A stretch of DNA of 64,000 nt from Bryobacter aggregatus MPL3 (GTDB lineage Bacteria; Acidobacteriota; Terriglobia; Bryobacterales; Bryobacteraceae). Positions 16,935 to 26,196 of this stretch are shown here, in pieces; the first letter of the stretch is position 1; each line of letters opens with the position of its first letter. The stretch covers positions 2,108,001 to 2,172,000 of the forward strand of contig NZ_JNIF01000003.1 of assembly GCF_000702445.1 (NCBI RefSeq), written 5' to 3'. The translations under genes were made by a program, and so were the position numbers. Under the pieces are notes generated by a model. The model did not search any database, was not told the origin of the DNA, and worked only from the letters and a program-made list of their open reading frames with translations.

Positions 16935-17795
16935 TTGAGACTTGCTGCCGCAATCTCGTTCCTGATCGCAGCCTCCTGTGTGGGGCAACCCCCGCAAGTC
17001 CTCAACGCCTTTCCTGGCAAAACTCCCAAAATTGACGGTATCCTCAGTCCGGGCGAATGGGCGGACGCTACTCCCATTTCCGGTGTCCTTGATTGGACCC
17101 ACACCTTTTCCCCCACCACAGACCCGAAGGATCTGAAGCTGCAAGGCTGGGTCAAACACGATGGCAAACGCCTGTATTTTGCCTTCGATATCGATGACGA
17201 CATTCTCTACGGCATCGACACCCCGCGCTGGCTGCCGAAGGAAAACCCGCAGGCGCATGAGTTCATCGATGGCAAACCAACGCGCGCGGCCTTTCCCTGG
17301 TTTGGTGACGAGATGGAGATTCTGCTGAACCCCTCGAACCAATGGAAGGGTGATGAGTCGGTCGAAGGCAGTGGGCGTTCCTGGCAGATGGTGGTCAATC
17401 TGACCAAGAGCCGTCTGGGCGGTGTCGGCAAAGGCGGGCTGCTTGAAGGTGAACCGCGCCGTGACCCAAAGGCCTTTGCCACTTATTCGAAGTGGATCGA
17501 CAGTGGTGCGATGCAGGCGGCCACCCGCGTGCGCCGGGGCGGCAAGGGCTATGTGATCGAATGGTCGATTGCGATGCACCCTTGTGTTGAAGTGGAGCCC
17601 GGCGTCTTCTGGTCGCCTAGTCTCGGCGACCGTGAAGTCGGTATCAACATCGCGCTTGGCGATCTTGATACTCCTGAAGCTGGGGAAGGGAATTTCGGTA
17701 ATTTCCACCACGAAGAGTGGCTGTCCGGTGGCCCCAAGACCCGCACCAATCTGAACAATTTTGCCAAGCTCTGGCTGCGCGCGAAGCGCCCCTAG
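16935..17795 (+). CDS. Secreted CBM9-like domain protein
   Basis: This 286-residue protein begins at TTG 16935, seven bases after cpoB, with a signal peptide ending near VGQ. The rest resembles carbohydrate-binding family 9-like / DOMON folds: PKIDGILSPGEWADA near the start, KLQGWVKHDGKRLYFAFDIDD, WFGDEMEILLNP and a late VIEWSIAM. Such domains are often appended to glycosidases or occur alone in acidobacteria. A sugar or heme ligand is possible but not shown. Co-transcription with tol-pal is likely from the spacing. It is convergent with the metallophosphoesterase gene, overlapping by four bases. Confidence 0.65.
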   Translation: MRLAAAISFLIAASCVGQPPQVLNAFPGKTPKIDGILSPGEWADATPISGVLDWTHTFSPTTDPKDLKLQGWVKHDGKRLYFAFDIDDDILYGIDTPRWLPKENPQAHEFIDGKPTRAAFPWFGDEMEILLNPSNQWKGDESVEGSGRSWQMVVNLTKSRLGGVGKGGLLEGEPRRDPKAFATYSKWIDSGAMQAATRVRRGGKGYVIEWSIAMHPCVEVEPGVFWSPSLGDREVGINIALGDLDTPEAGEGNFGNFHHEEWLSGGPKTRTNLNNFAKLWLRAKRP

Positions 17796-18643
17796 ACCAG
17801 CTCCAAGACAGAAACCTCTGGCCGGCAGAGGATACGTACGCCCCAGAGATTGCCGACGCCTCGGCTCGTATGAATCCAGCGCGCGCCGCCCGGCGCCTCC
17901 GGCCAGGGCACCAGCCCGGCAATGAAGCGATTGTCCTCGACGGGCGCAAGGGCCTGCCGCACAAAGGGCAGCGAAGTCTGGCTGCCGTGCGTGTGGCCGC
18001 TGAGCATCAGCTTCCATTCCTGCTGTGACAACACATCCTTGGAGTCGGGGTTGTGAGCCATGACCACTGTCATCTCCCGTGGCGGGATCGGCGCCCAAGT
18101 GCGCGCCGCATCGATCTCCTGATTCCAAAGGTCTCCAACACCGCTCAGCCAGAACTCGAGGCCATGGATGCGCAGCAGTTCCGCGCGGTTGTGCAGCATC
18201 TGCACGCCGCCCGCCTCGATTGCCGATTCGAGCTGGTGCGTCTGCGACTCTCCAATGTGCTCCCGGTACCAGCGGCCGCCGTCGTGATTGCCTTTGACGG
18301 CGTAGGTTGGCACGCGGCTGCTGAGCATCCGGAACAGCTCCGGATAGCAACTCACATCGGTGCCGCGCAAGCGGGTGACAAAGTCGCCGGTGAGGCACAC
18401 CAGATCGGGCCGGGCCGCAAGAGCGAGCTCAAAGGCATGACGGATCATTTCTGGTGTCACGCTCCAGGACAAGTGCAGGTCGGTCAATTGGACCAGGCGC
18501 ACGGGCTGCCTGCCAAGGCCGCCGAAGACCGGCACGCGCTTGGTTTCTACCAGCGGCGAAATGGGTTCGTACAGGACAAAATCGGCAGCGGCGACGGCAG
18601 AAGCTCCGGCTGCGGCAAAGAAAAATTTCCGGCGACTGGTCAT
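17792..18643 (-). CDS. Calcineurin-like metallophosphoesterase, exported
   Basis: This 283-residue protein starts at ATG 18643, where a twin-arginine-like leader begins (TSRRKFFFAAAG). An upstream in-frame ATG at 18730 would give an implausible N-terminus. All phosphoesterase motifs are present: TDLHLSW, LTGDFV, KGNHDGG, AHNPD and SGHTHG. This is the YkuE/YaeI-type branch, members of which act on phospholipid or UDP-diacylglucosamine-like substrates or are uncharacterised. The start overlaps the stop of the upstream HhH gene (ATGA), so the two are translated together. Confidence 0.88.
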   Translation of the reverse strand: MTSRRKFFFAAAGASAVAAADFVLYEPISPLVETKRVPVFGGLGRQPVRLVQLTDLHLSWSVTPEMIRHAFELALAARPDLVCLTGDFVTRLRGTDVSCYPELFRMLSSRVPTYAVKGNHDGGRWYREHIGESQTHQLESAIEAGGVQMLHNRAELLRIHGLEFWLSGVGDLWNQEIDAARTWAPIPPREMTVVMAHNPDSKDVLSQQEWKLMLSGHTHGSQTSLPFVRQALAPVEDNRFIAGLVPWPEAPGGARWIHTSRGVGNLWGVRILCRPEVSVLELV

Positions 18644-18909
18644 CGCCCGGCCAGACGCTCGCGGCTCCACCACCACCAGTCGCATTGCTCCCGGGGCAGT
18701 TGCGGGTTGCGTGCCTGGGCAATGGCGCAACGGAAGGTGTCGAGCACGCAGGGGTCTTGCCGCTTGCCGGTCTTCTCTTCCAGCTCTTTGTACAGAACGA
18801 AGCCATCGCGGCGGGCCAGATCGGCTACGTTTGCCACTCCGAGCAGTTCAAAATCGAGCAGCATACTTTTGCCAATGCCGCGGAGCTCTTTCAATCGACG
18901 TTCCGGCAT
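18640..18909 (-). CDS. Small Cdd1-like helix-hairpin-helix protein
   Basis: This 89-residue protein starts at ATG 18909. RLKELRGIGKSMLLDFELLGV forms a helix-hairpin-helix, and VADLARRDGFVLYKELEEKTG plus DPCVLDTFRCAI match the Cdd1 / pathogenicity-locus family, whose function is unknown and may involve DNA binding. An ATG at 18960 would extend it but overlaps the divergent gene. The stop overlaps the metallophosphoesterase start by four bases. The tail is rich in Trp (CDWWWW). Confidence 0.75.
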   Translation of the reverse strand: MPERRLKELRGIGKSMLLDFELLGVANVADLARRDGFVLYKELEEKTGKRQDPCVLDTFRCAIAQARNPQLPREQCDWWWWSRERLAGR

Positions 18910-18926
18910 ATTATTCTTGACGCAGC

Positions 18927-19712
18927 ATGACACGAAGAGGCTTCCTCGCGACTGCGCCACTTTGGGCGGCGGATGCGGCTACGATGGCGTTGCTGCAACG
19001 TGCGATTGCGCATGATGACGCGAACCTCGAACGCATGCGCTCCTATGTGTTTGGGGTGAACGACGTGTTCCGGTCGATCCATGAACCCATGATCTCGCAG
19101 AGCTATGAGGTCAATCTGATCAGGGGCGGCATGTATTGGCGGCGGCTCACCGAGAATGGCCAGCCACTCAACGCAGAACTGGCGGCAGCGGAGCAGACGC
19201 GGCTGCGGGCGCATCTCCGCACGGCTTCGAGTCAGACGCAGGCGAAATGGCGCGAGGAGCGGGATGTGCTTAGCCGCTGGGTGGCCGCACATCGTTTTCG
19301 TACGACAGGCCGCAAGCGGATCGAGGGCCGCGACGCAATTTTGGTCGAAACGAAGCCAGGAGGCGAATATGCGGGCGACCTGGCCTATCTCGCGACGGCG
19401 CATGGCAAGCTGGCCATTGATCAGGAGACCGGGCATTGGCTCAGCGCCGAATTCGAGATATACGGCCACACCCGCTACGCCATGTTCCAGTTGCTCTACG
19501 GCCGGCTGTCGCTGCCCTATTCGGTGGGTCTGATCAACCGGGCGAATCTGCCGTCACGGGCGAAGCTCAGCTTCGGGCTGCGTTTGACCGCGGATGGCTT
19601 GTGGGTGCCGCGCTTCCAGCTCATCGAAGCAAAGGAATATCGTTCGACGTTGACCTTCAGTGAGTTCCGGCGCTTCACCAGCGAGTCGCAACTGCTGCTC
19701 GACCCAGCTTAG
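18927..19712 (+). CDS. Hypothetical secreted protein
   Basis: This 261-residue protein starts 18 bp from the divergent HhH gene. It opens with a short RR-containing leader (TRRGFLATAPLW) and continues with a mixed alpha/beta body with features of acidobacterial lipoprotein-sorting-like proteins (YWRRLTENGQPL, GRDAILVETKPG, FEIYGHTRYAMF, STLTFSEFRRF at the end). The product may be periplasmic. The family could not be named with confidence. It converges on the VWFA-related gene, overlapping by four bases. Confidence 0.6.
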   Translation: MTRRGFLATAPLWAADAATMALLQRAIAHDDANLERMRSYVFGVNDVFRSIHEPMISQSYEVNLIRGGMYWRRLTENGQPLNAELAAAEQTRLRAHLRTASSQTQAKWREERDVLSRWVAAHRFRTTGRKRIEGRDAILVETKPGGEYAGDLAYLATAHGKLAIDQETGHWLSAEFEIYGHTRYAMFQLLYGRLSLPYSVGLINRANLPSRAKLSFGLRLTADGLWVPRFQLIEAKEYRSTLTFSEFRRFTSESQLLLDPA

Positions 19713-20632
19713 TTCCGATTCAGATCAATGCCCGGGGCGCGCAGTTCTGCTCCGGGCCATTTCTGCGCGGCCTCGGGCGTCAGCTCGACACGCGGCAGCT
19801 TGCCGGAATGCTTCTTCTGCACGCAGTAGTTCAGGGTGACCCGGTTCTTCAAGCGTTCCCGCATGATCTCGAGATAGTGGGCGTCGAGGAACTTGTTCGA
19901 ATCGCCTCCGCTGCTGTTTGCCAGGCCGACAACGGATTGCTGCCCGACAACAGCCGGTCTCTGGCCGGGCGCCTCGTTGCCGAGGGTTGGGGTGGGGAGA
20001 TTGACGCGGGGAATCTTGCGCGAAGGCGCCGGGTCGATCGCCAGATCAAGACTCACCCGTTCTGCGATCAGGTTGGCGGCGAGTTGTTCGACGCGGATCT
20101 GCGATCCGTTGTCGAGATCGTCGCCCAGCATGAAAATCGCCCGCTGCCGCCCTGGCGTCGCGTCGCCAAACAGCTTCAACGCATCCACCACGCCGTAGAG
20201 CGGTCGGGCCACCTGCACGTGCATGCCGTCGGCGCCCTTCTCAATGGCCAGCCGGATCGCTTCCGGATCCTGCGAGAAGGCCAACTGCCGCTTGGTCGAA
20301 ACTCCATAGGTCATCACCGCAACCCGGTCGCCGGGCAGCAGCGATTTCACAAAAAGAGCTGCCGCACCGGCCAGCAGCCCGCCCCGCGGACGGTCTTCGA
20401 TCAGCACAACGATATCGGCGGGCAAGCGATGCTCGAGACTGGCGGCTCTCTCCTCAATTCCCTTGCCGGAGAGGAGGAAGTGGCTGGTGTTGAGTCCAGG
20501 AATCGGCTCGAGAACATTTCTCTCACGCACCTCCACCGTCACGGGCATCAAAACGGACTTGTCGGGGCAGGTGGGGGTCTGTGCTTGGAGCGTAGAACCA
20601 AAAACCAGAGCCGAATACAGCAGGACTCGCAT
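19709..20632 (-). CDS. VWFA-related acidobacterial protein, degenerate MIDAS
   Basis: This 307-residue secreted protein starts at ATG 20632, where a signal peptide begins (RVLLYSALVFGSTLQAQ). An upstream ATG at 20785 lies inside the neighbouring gene. The N-terminal part (VTVEVRERNVLEPIPGLNTSHFLL) and overall order match the TIGR03436-type VWFA-related family typical of acidobacteria. The metal site that normally reads DxSxS is replaced here (VVLIEDRPRGG), so metal-dependent adhesion is doubtful. It is immediately downstream of the receiver/DUF3052 fusion gene (five bases). Confidence 0.75.
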   Translation of the reverse strand: MRVLLYSALVFGSTLQAQTPTCPDKSVLMPVTVEVRERNVLEPIPGLNTSHFLLSGKGIEERAASLEHRLPADIVVLIEDRPRGGLLAGAAALFVKSLLPGDRVAVMTYGVSTKRQLAFSQDPEAIRLAIEKGADGMHVQVARPLYGVVDALKLFGDATPGRQRAIFMLGDDLDNGSQIRVEQLAANLIAERVSLDLAIDPAPSRKIPRVNLPTPTLGNEAPGQRPAVVGQQSVVGLANSSGGDSNKFLDAHYLEIMRERLKNRVTLNYCVQKKHSGKLPRVELTPEAAQKWPGAELRAPGIDLNRN

Positions 20633-20637
20633 ACTCT

Positions 20638-21399
20638 CTATGTTCTCTCTTTCCGGGAGTGGTGGATCTGGATCCCCGTCCAATTCGCGTTGATGGCGCA
20701 AATCTTGAAGCTGGCAAGCCCGGAATCGCGAATCGCCTCGTTCAACTCCGGCAGCTTGAAGACTCCTTTGCGATAAACCAGCCAAAAGCTATGGCGGGCC
20801 GCGATTTCGGATAGCAGATCCCACTGGCGATACAACTGGTCGGGATCGTCAAAGAACAGCAGCGCCTGGTTGGAGCCGGCCTGTTCTTCGAGCCATTCGA
20901 GCGAATCGGGAAGCTCACGCAGCGCCGTAAAGAACTCGCGCGGGGCATCTTTGAGGTAGACGCGTGAGCCGGCCTTCAGGTTTAGCTTCTGTGCGAGGCT
21001 GCGCTCGGGGCGCGCCACCTTGGGCGGCCGCTCATAACGCACTTCTCCGGCGGCGATCGCCTTCTTGAGCGCCCCAGCCAGGCGCGGCCAGGTGGTGAAG
21101 GTGTCCAGCGTATAGGCGGCCCGGATGGCATCCATCTTGGCCGGATCGCCCAAAATAAAGAGAATCGGCGTGCTGCGAAAGCGCTTCATCTTGCGAAAGT
21201 GCTCGGCGCAATAGACTCCGTGGGAGGGCAGGCGGCCGAGGTCGATCACAATCGCCGACACCCCGTCCGCGCCGGCGTTCTTCATCGAAAAGCTGGACGA
21301 CGGGCCCAGCCATCGGACCTCGCAACCCAGCTTCTCCAGCCCTGCGATGCGCGGCGCGGCTTCTTCGGCGTGCCAGCATACCAGAATCACGGTGAGCAT
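20638..21399 (-). CDS. Receiver-like plus DUF3052-like two-domain protein
   Basis: This 253-residue protein starts at ATG 21399. An in-frame extension to 24240 is only the antisense of dnaE. The first half (about 1-125) looks like a response-regulator fold (LTVILVCWHAEEAAPRI at the start, AIVIDLGRLPSHG, STPILFILGD) but lacks a convincing phosphorylatable Asp context. The second half (about 140-250; KAGSRVYLKDAP, LPDSLEW, LASFKICAINANWTGIQI) resembles DUF3052, a small domain of unknown function. It is divergent from dnaE by 45 bp. The domain calls are by eye. Confidence 0.55.
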   Translation of the reverse strand: MLTVILVCWHAEEAAPRIAGLEKLGCEVRWLGPSSSFSMKNAGADGVSAIVIDLGRLPSHGVYCAEHFRKMKRFRSTPILFILGDPAKMDAIRAAYTLDTFTTWPRLAGALKKAIAAGEVRYERPPKVARPERSLAQKLNLKAGSRVYLKDAPREFFTALRELPDSLEWLEEQAGSNQALLFFDDPDQLYRQWDLLSEIAARHSFWLVYRKGVFKLPELNEAIRDSGLASFKICAINANWTGIQIHHSRKERT

Positions 21400-21444
21400 A
21401 CTGGAGTTTATTTTGGCACCCGCCCGGTAAAATGGAGGTTCCTC

Positions 21445-24400
21445 ATGGGCGACAAAGCACCGTTTATCCACCTCCACACGCACACCGACTATTCGCTGCT
21501 CGACGGCGCTTGCGAGATCAGTCAGATGATGCAGGTAGTGGCGGAACAGAAGTCCCCGGCGATCGCGATGACCGACCATGGCAATCTCTTTGGCGGTCTC
21601 GAGTTCTACAACGCGGCAAAAGGCCAAGGCATCAACGGCATTCTGGGTTGCGAGATGTACGTCACCCGCGAGGCGGCTTCGGTCAAAAATGCGGGCAATC
21701 GCTATCACCATCTGGTGCTGCTCTGTGAGAACGAAGAGGGCTACCGCAACCTGATCTCGCTGGTTTCCACCGGCTATATCGATGGCTTCTACCAGAAGCC
21801 GCGCATCGACAAGGGCTTGCTTGCCCAGCACACCAAGGGGCTGATCTGTCTTTCGGCCTGCCTGCGCGGCGACGTGCAGGAGATGCTGATCGAGGACAAG
21901 TACGACGACGCCCTCCGCTTTGCGAACGAATACCAGGACATGTTCGGCAAGGGCAATTTCTATCTGGAGATGCAGGATCACGGTCTCGATCAGGACCGCA
22001 TTGTCGTGCCTGGGGTCAGCCGCCTGTCCCGCGAGACCGGCATCCCGCTGGTTGTCACTAACGACGCCCACTACCTGCGGGCCAACGACCCCAATGCCCA
22101 CGAGGCGATGCTCTGCATCCAGACCGGCCGCACGCTGTCTGACCCGAACCACATGCGTTTCGATACGCCCGAGTTCTATCTCAAAACGCGTGCCGAAATG
22201 GAGAAGCTGTTTGGCGATTACCCGAAGGCGCTGGATGCCACCTGGGACATCGCCCAGCGTTGCCATCTGAAGCTTCCGGCCATTGCCGATCCCTTCCCGG
22301 TCTTCCAGATGCCGGAGAACCAGACGGTCGACAGCTACTTCGAATGGGTGGCCCGCAATGGCTTCGAGAAGCGCAAGGCGCGGCTCGAAATGCTGCTCCG
22401 CGCCGGTAAGCTGCGCTACCCGATGGAGGTGTATGAAGAGCGCCTGACGCGCGAGATTCGCATCATCCAGCAGATGAAGTTCCCCGGCTACTTCCTGATC
22501 GTCTGGGACTTCATTCGCCATGCCAAGGAGACGGGCATTCCAGTCGGGCCGGGCCGTGGTTCGGCGGCGGGTTCGCTGGTGGCCTATGCGATGGATATCA
22601 CCGATATCGATCCGCTCGAGTACAACCTGCTCTTTGAGCGCTTCCTCAACCCCGAACGCATCTCCATGCCTGATATCGATATCGATTTCTGCACGCGTGG
22701 CCGGGGCGACGTGATCAAGTACGTCACCGAGAAGTACGGCCGCGAACAGGTGGCGCAGATCATCACCTTCGGTACCTTGGGCGCGCGGGCGGCGATCAAG
22801 GACGTTGGCCGTGTCATGGACATGCCTTATGCCGACGTGGAAAAGCTCACCAAGCTCATTCCCACCCAGCCGCTGAACATCAAGCTGAAGCAGGCCATGG
22901 AGATGGAGCCGAATATCGGCGAAATGGCCCGGGCCAACCCGAAGGTGAAAGAACTGCTCGACATTGCCGTGCGCCTTGAAGGCATGGCCCGCAACGCCTC
23001 CATCCACGCCGCCGGCGTCGTCATTTCTCCGCGGCCACTCAAAGAACTTGTTCCGCTGTACCGCACGAACAAGGACGAAATCGTGACCCAGTACGACATG
23101 GTGGGTCTCGAAAAGCTCGGCTTGCTGAAGATGGATTTCCTCGGCCTGACGACGCTGACCATCATCGCCGACACGCAGAAGCTGATCCAAAAGCACCGCA
23201 ACGAGGCGCTGGTGGTGGAGGACATTCCGCTCACCGACGAGGCGGCTTACAAGATTTTCTGCGACGGGCAAACCTCGGGCATCTTCCAGTTTGAATCCGA
23301 CGGCATGCGGGACATTCTGATTCGCTACCAGCCCGATCGCCTGGAGGACCTGATCGCGCTGAACGCGCTGTATCGCCCGGGCCCGATGGACATGATCGAT
23401 GACTTCATCGATCGCAAGCATGGCCGCAAGCCGGTGACCTACGAAATCGCCGAAATGAAGCCAATCCTGGAGGAGACCTACGGCGTCATGGTCTACCAGG
23501 AGCAGGTGATGCAGATGGCGAATACGCTGGCCGGCTATTCGCTCGGAGACGCCGACCTGCTGCGCCGCGCGATGGGGAAGAAGAAGCTCGAGGAGATGGT
23601 GGCGCAGCGCCAGCGCTTTCTCGAAGGCGCACTCAAGCAGGGCTTCCATCCGAAGAAGATCGAAAAAGTCTTCGACCACATGGAGAAGTTTGCGGGTTAC
23701 GGCTTCAACAAGAGCCACTCGGCCGCCTACGCCTACCTGGCCTACGTCACCGCCTATCTGAAGGCAAACTACAAAGTGGAGTTCATGAGCGCGCTGCTCA
23801 CCTCGGAAACGGGGAACACCGCAAAGGTGGTGCGCTACATCAATGAGTGCCGCGAACGGCAGATCCAGGTGCTGCCGCCGAGCGTCAACATTTCCGATCT
23901 GAACTTTACCCCCAGCGGCGATGCGATCCGTTTTGGACTCGGTGCGATTAAGAACGTCGGGGCCAATGCGGTGGAGGCGATCGTCAAGGTCCGCGCGGAG
24001 AAGGGCAAGTTCAACTCGCTCTATGAGTTCTGCGAGAACGTCGACATGCAGGCGGTCAACCGGCGCGTGATCGAATCGCTGATCCGTTGCGGCGCGATGG
24101 ACGAATTGAAGGGCACCCGTTCGCAGAAGATGGCGATTCTTGATGCGGCGATTGAGACCGGCATCCGGGCATCGAAGGATCGCAACTCCGGCCAGTCCGG
24201 GCTCTTTGGCGACATGTTTGGTGGAGGCCCGGACAAGCAAGTCGCAGAAGAGCTACCGAATGTGCCCGATTGGGAGGCCCCGCAGAAGCTGACTGGAGAG
24301 AAAGAACTGCTCGGCTTTTATGTCACCGGGCACCCGCTCGACCAATACCTCGACAAGGTGACAGACCTGGGCACGCACACCACGGCGACGCTGGTGGGTG

Positions 24401-24915
24401 TGGAGCGCGGCGTCGAGGTGAAGGTTTGTGGCATTTTAAACGCGATCCAGCGGAAGCGGAATCAGAAGCAGGAAATGTGGGCGGCGATGCAATTGGAAGA
24501 TCTCCATGGAACCGTGGATTGCATGGTGTTTGCCTCGAAGTTTGAAGGACTTTCGAAGTACCTCGAAGAAGACAAGGCGGTGATTATTACGGCAAAAGTA
24601 TTGGTGGATGAGGCGGCGCCACCGCGCTTGTCGATCCAGGATCTGGTGGCGCTCGACAACGCTCGTGTCAAACTTCCATCAATGGTGCAGTTAAAAATCA
24701 AGCTGAATGGTGAGGAGGCGGAACGGGCGAAGGCGCTTGATGATCTGATCCAAAGAAAGCCGGGACCAGCAGGGATTCGCATTGTTCTCGAAAAGAGCCG
24801 CGACTTTTCGCTAACATTAGATCTGGCTTCTAAAGTGAGAGCAGACAGAGAATTCAAAGGCGAGTTGGCAAAGTTGTTCGGAGCGAACTCCTTTGAGGCA
24901 ACAGGCGAAGCCTAG
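21445..24915 (+). CDS. dnaE: DNA polymerase III alpha subunit
   Basis: This 1156-residue replicative polymerase starts at ATG 21445, with GGAGG seven bases before it; the longer frame from 21199 is not needed. A PHP domain (about 6-270; [14 protein letters not shown]) is followed by the catalytic core with [13 protein letters not shown], the Asp pair in [15 protein letters not shown] (about 408) and a further region ending in [12 protein letters not shown], then HhH and C-terminal OB-fold segments ([13 protein letters not shown]). It is full length and has no intein or frameshift. Confidence 0.97.
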   Translation: MGDKAPFIHLHTHTDYSLLDGACEISQMMQVVAEQKSPAIAMTDHGNLFGGLEFYNAAKGQGINGILGCEMYVTREAASVKNAGNRYHHLVLLCENEEGYRNLISLVSTGYIDGFYQKPRIDKGLLAQHTKGLICLSACLRGDVQEMLIEDKYDDALRFANEYQDMFGKGNFYLEMQDHGLDQDRIVVPGVSRLSRETGIPLVVTNDAHYLRANDPNAHEAMLCIQTGRTLSDPNHMRFDTPEFYLKTRAEMEKLFGDYPKALDATWDIAQRCHLKLPAIADPFPVFQMPENQTVDSYFEWVARNGFEKRKARLEMLLRAGKLRYPMEVYEERLTREIRIIQQMKFPGYFLIVWDFIRHAKETGIPVGPGRGSAAGSLVAYAMDITDIDPLEYNLLFERFLNPERISMPDIDIDFCTRGRGDVIKYVTEKYGREQVAQIITFGTLGARAAIKDVGRVMDMPYADVEKLTKLIPTQPLNIKLKQAMEMEPNIGEMARANPKVKELLDIAVRLEGMARNASIHAAGVVISPRPLKELVPLYRTNKDEIVTQYDMVGLEKLGLLKMDFLGLTTLTIIADTQKLIQKHRNEALVVEDIPLTDEAAYKIFCDGQTSGIFQFESDGMRDILIRYQPDRLEDLIALNALYRPGPMDMIDDFIDRKHGRKPVTYEIAEMKPILEETYGVMVYQEQVMQMANTLAGYSLGDADLLRRAMGKKKLEEMVAQRQRFLEGALKQGFHPKKIEKVFDHMEKFAGYGFNKSHSAAYAYLAYVTAYLKANYKVEFMSALLTSETGNTAKVVRYINECRERQIQVLPPSVNISDLNFTPSGDAIRFGLGAIKNVGANAVEAIVKVRAEKGKFNSLYEFCENVDMQAVNRRVIESLIRCGAMDELKGTRSQKMAILDAAIETGIRASKDRNSGQSGLFGDMFGGGPDKQVAEELPNVPDWEAPQKLTGEKELLGFYVTGHPLDQYLDKVTDLGTHTTATLVGVERGVEVKVCGILNAIQRKRNQKQEMWAAMQLEDLHGTVDCMVFASKFEGLSKYLEEDKAVIITAKVLVDEAAPPRLSIQDLVALDNARVKLPSMVQLKIKLNGEEAERAKALDDLIQRKPGPAGIRIVLEKSRDFSLTLDLASKVRADREFKGELAKLFGANSFEATGEA

Positions 24916-24922
24916 ACACAGA

Positions 24923-25798
24923 ATGTCCGAGAAAGACATTACAGCGCGCATCCACGCGCTTCATCCCGATAGTACGCCCGCGCCAGTACCGGCAGGTCCA
25001 AACCCCGCATACCAGAAGGTGCAATTGGCCCGTCATCCGAAACGCCCGCACGCATCCGATTACATCCAGCGGATCTTCACCGATTTCGCTGAGTTGCACG
25101 GTGATCGTCACTTTGGCGACGATCAGGCCATTCTGGGAGGCTATGCCTTCCTCGACGGCAAGCCGGTGATGGTGATCGGGCAGCAGAAGGGGCGTGACAC
25201 TAAGCAGAAGCTGGCCCGCAACTTCGGCATGCCCAAGCCGGAAGGCTACCGCAAAGCGATGCGGCTGATGAAGCTGGCTGACAAGTTCCAACGTCCGATT
25301 GTGACGCTGATCGATACGCCGGGCGCCTACCCAGGAATGGACGCCGAAGAACGCGGCCAGGCGGAAGCGATTGCCTACAACCTGCGCGAGATGTCGCGTC
25401 TGGGGGTGCCGGTCATCGTTGTGGTGATTGGAGAAGGCGGTTCCGGGGGCGCGCTCGGCATGGGCGTCGGCAACCGGATTCTGATGCTGGAGAACGCGTA
25501 TTACAGCGTGATCTCGCCCGAGAGTTGCGCCGCGATCATCTGGCGCGATTCGGCGAAGGCTGAACTCGCCGCCGCGGCGCTGAAGCTGACGGCGCCCGAT
25601 CTGCTCGAGCGCGGCATCATTGATGAAATTGTTCCGGAACCGGCCGGCGGGGCACACGAAAATCTCGATCAGGCGGGCGAACTGCTGGGCGTGGCAATCC
25701 GCCGGGCTCTGGCAGACTTGTCCACGCTGAGTCCGGGCCAACTGGTGGACCAGCGCTACCAGAAATTCCGCAAGATGGCTCCCTTCTTCACGGGCTAA
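24923..25798 (+). CDS. accA: Acetyl-CoA carboxylase, carboxyltransferase alpha subunit
   Basis: This 291-residue protein starts at ATG 24923, seven bases after dnaE. It transfers CO2 from carboxybiotin to acetyl-CoA together with AccD. Family motifs include [59 protein letters not shown] and [10 protein letters not shown]. Length is slightly below the usual 310-320. dnaE followed by accA is the known bacterial gene order. Confidence 0.96.
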   Translation: MSEKDITARIHALHPDSTPAPVPAGPNPAYQKVQLARHPKRPHASDYIQRIFTDFAELHGDRHFGDDQAILGGYAFLDGKPVMVIGQQKGRDTKQKLARNFGMPKPEGYRKAMRLMKLADKFQRPIVTLIDTPGAYPGMDAEERGQAEAIAYNLREMSRLGVPVIVVVIGEGGSGGALGMGVGNRILMLENAYYSVISPESCAAIIWRDSAKAELAAAALKLTAPDLLERGIIDEIVPEPAGGAHENLDQAGELLGVAIRRALADLSTLSPGQLVDQRYQKFRKMAPFFTG

Positions 25799-25807
25799 GG
25801 AACGGAC

Positions 25808-26086
25808 ATGAAGAATCCCAAACTCGTTGTTGGAATCATTGTGGGCGCCATTGCATTTCTGGGAGCCCTCATCTACAACACGATGTCCTACAGCCAATAT
25901 CGTGTGGAAGTCTGCATGGAGTATCAGGGCCGCAAGAATTGCCGTACCGCGCTGGGGGCCAGCGAAGAGTTGGCCGTGCGTGCCGCCACCGACAATGCCT
26001 GTGCGATGATCGCTTCCGGGATGACCGACAGTATGGCTTGCACCGGCTCCCAACCGGTGAGTGTGAAATGGTTGAACCGCAAATAA
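25808..26086 (+). CDS. Small hypothetical membrane-anchored protein
   Basis: This 92-residue protein starts nine bases after accA, which suggests co-transcription. An N-terminal membrane segment (about 5-25; LVVGIIVGAIAFLGALIY) is followed by a short soluble part with four Cys (VCMEYQGRKNCRTALGA, NACAMIASGMTDSMACTG), possibly two disulfides outside the membrane. No family was recognised. It keeps the frame and codon use of its neighbours, so it is likely real. Confidence 0.65.
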   Translation: MKNPKLVVGIIVGAIAFLGALIYNTMSYSQYRVEVCMEYQGRKNCRTALGASEELAVRAATDNACAMIASGMTDSMACTGSQPVSVKWLNRK

Positions 26087-26196
26087 ACTTTGCGACGTTG
26101 TAAGAAAAAGACGGTTTCAGCGTCCCTGAACTCGAAAGTGTTGTTTTTTGAACTTTTTTGGGCCATCTGTCGTCTGAATCATTCGGGAGTCGATCG

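Noticed and set aside
20638-24240. A 1200-codon minus-strand open frame spanning most of dnaE
   Set aside because: Only the first-translated part beyond dnaE (20638-21399) has protein-like composition; the rest is the antisense of dnaE, rich in His, Arg and Leu, as expected in GC-rich genes.
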